64,000 bases of DNA. Origin: Micromonospora echinaurantiaca. GTDB lineage: Bacteria; Actinomycetota; Actinomycetes; Mycobacteriales; Micromonosporaceae. Shown here one piece after another: positions 63,292-64,000 of the stretch; the stretch's first letter is position 1, and every line of letters starts with the position of its first letter. A program made the translations under genes and the position numbers. The DNA lies in assembly GCF_900090235.1 (NCBI RefSeq), contig NZ_LT607750.1, positions 5,075,001 through 5,139,000 on the forward strand. The letters are read 5' to 3'. Under the pieces are notes generated by a model that had not been told where the DNA came from, made no database searches, and worked only from the letters and a program-made list of their open reading frames with translations.

Positions 63292-64000
63292 GTGTACCTG
63301 ACCCACCTGGAGTGCCCACGCTGCGGCCGGGAACACGACGCCGACAAGCCGCGCAACCTCTGCGACTGCGGGTCGCCGCTGCTGGCCCGCTACGACCTGG
63401 CCGCGGTGGCCGAGGTGGTCACCCCGGAACGGTTCGGGCTGCGCCCGGCCGACCTGTGGCGCTACCGGGAGCTGCTGCCGGTGGCCGACCCGCGGCACGT
63501 GACCACGCTGGGCGAGGGCTGGACGCCGCTGCTGCGCGCCCCGGCGTACGGTGCGGAGATCGGTATTGCCGAGCTGCTGGTCAAGGACGAGGGGCTGACC
63601 CCGACCGGGTCGTTCAAGGCGCGCGGCGCGGCGATCGGCGTGAGCCGGGCCCGGGAGCTGGGCGTGGCACGGATCGCGATGCCGACCAACGGCAACGCGG
63701 GCGCCGCCTGGGCGACGTACGCCGCGCGGGCCGGGCTGGGCGCGACGGTGGTCATGCCGGTGGACGCGCCGGGCATCTGCCGGCGGGAGTGCGTGGCGGC
63801 CGGCGCCGACCTGCGCCTGGTCGACGGACTGATCGGCGACGCCGGGCGGCTGGTCGCCGAGCTGGTGGCCGGCTCGGCGGGCGCGGTCTTCGACGCGGGC
63901 ACGCTGCGCGAGCCGTACCGGCTCGAGGGCAAGAAGACCATGGGGTACGAGATCGTCGAGCAGCTCGGCTGGCAGGTGCCGGACGTGATCATCTACCCGA
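63292..64000 (+). CDS. thrC: Threonine synthase, N-terminal part (truncated at window edge)
   Basis: GTG 63292 after GAGGAG; the frame is open to the window end, 236 residues seen. N-terminal zinc-ribbon (Cys8, Cys11, Cys24, Cys26). The PLP Lys109 is in TPTGSFKARGAA, with TNGNAGAAWATYAARAG (phosphate loop). Converts O-phosphohomoserine to threonine. It lies 16 bp after the LigD-like gene. The end is outside the window. Confidence 0.88.
   Translation, partial: MYLTHLECPRCGREHDADKPRNLCDCGSPLLARYDLAAVAEVVTPERFGLRPADLWRYRELLPVADPRHVTTLGEGWTPLLRAPAYGAEIGIAELLVKDEGLTPTGSFKARGAAIGVSRARELGVARIAMPTNGNAGAAWATYAARAGLGATVVMPVDAPGICRRECVAAGADLRLVDGLIGDAGRLVAELVAGSAGAVFDAGTLREPYRLEGKKTMGYEIVEQLGWQVPDVIIYP

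Overview
The window is about 73% G+C chromosomal DNA from a high-GC actinomycete. It looks like Micromonospora or a close relative in the Micromonosporaceae. This rests on codon usage, frequent GTG starts, leaderless promoters, a SigC-type ECF sigma factor, the actinobacterial pncB-clpS-mec-cysO-cysM-PDE-rph-rdgB order, and repeated palindromes between convergent genes. The genus is my inference; no rRNA gene is present. There is one tRNA, tRNA-Leu(UAG). I saw no phage, plasmid, IS element, CRISPR array or secondary-metabolite megasynthase.

Region 1 (1-7.8 kb) is a copper/redox block. A YcnI protein and a CopC-CopD fusion lie next to a zf-HC2 anti-sigma factor that is divergent from sigC. Downstream of sigC are a MauE/DoxX-like protein, a DsbA-like thiol oxidoreductase and a membrane protein, all with overlapping ends. 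The anti-sigma gene and the MauE gene share an ECF-type promoter, GGGAACTT-N15-CGAC. Region 2 (7.9-10.7 kb) is a CbiMNQO-type Ni/Co ECF transporter behind a perfect operator resembling a Nur box. Region 3 (10.9-16.8 kb) holds housekeeping and regulatory genes: bcp, an HNH gene running into tRNA-Leu, a GNAT, a DinB/WYL divergent pair, a MOSC protein and a methyltransferase.

Region 4 (16.9-30.7 kb) is an exopolysaccharide cluster on the + strand. It encodes an LCP ligase, a phosphoglycosyltransferase, two GT4 and two GT2 enzymes, a Wzx-like flippase, a Wzy-like polymerase and a Wzz/BY-kinase-like protein with a degraded P-loop, followed by a DUF1800/DUF1501 pair. It looks like a complete Wzx/Wzy pathway. 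A membrane-anchored pseudokinase/pseudoprotease fusion follows on the - strand.

Region 5 (32.7-40.9 kb) is a histidine-utilisation operon: an RpiR regulator, hutU, an M20 amidohydrolase, hutF, hutI and hutH. No hutG is present, and the M20 enzyme may do the last step. Region 6 (41-52.7 kb) carries the block conserved with Mycobacterium tuberculosis Rv1330c-Rv1341: rdgB, rph, an MBL phosphodiesterase, cysM, cysO, mec, DUF2017, clpS, pncB and pncA. A divergent pair (degenerate GTPase and LAL regulator) interrupts it. cysO here carries a C-terminal tail beyond its Gly-Gly.

Region 7 (52.8-64 kb) has an MFS transporter, ctaD, a flavin monooxygenase, a GH12-CBM2 cellulase with a CebR-type operator, a PH-like membrane protein, an amidase whose signal peptide sits in a separate overlapping frame, an aldo/keto reductase, a LigD-like phosphoesterase with a dead ligase domain, and the start of thrC. 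Recurring themes are catalytically degraded domains, repeats that supply the stop and start codons of adjacent genes, and palindromes placed between convergent genes.
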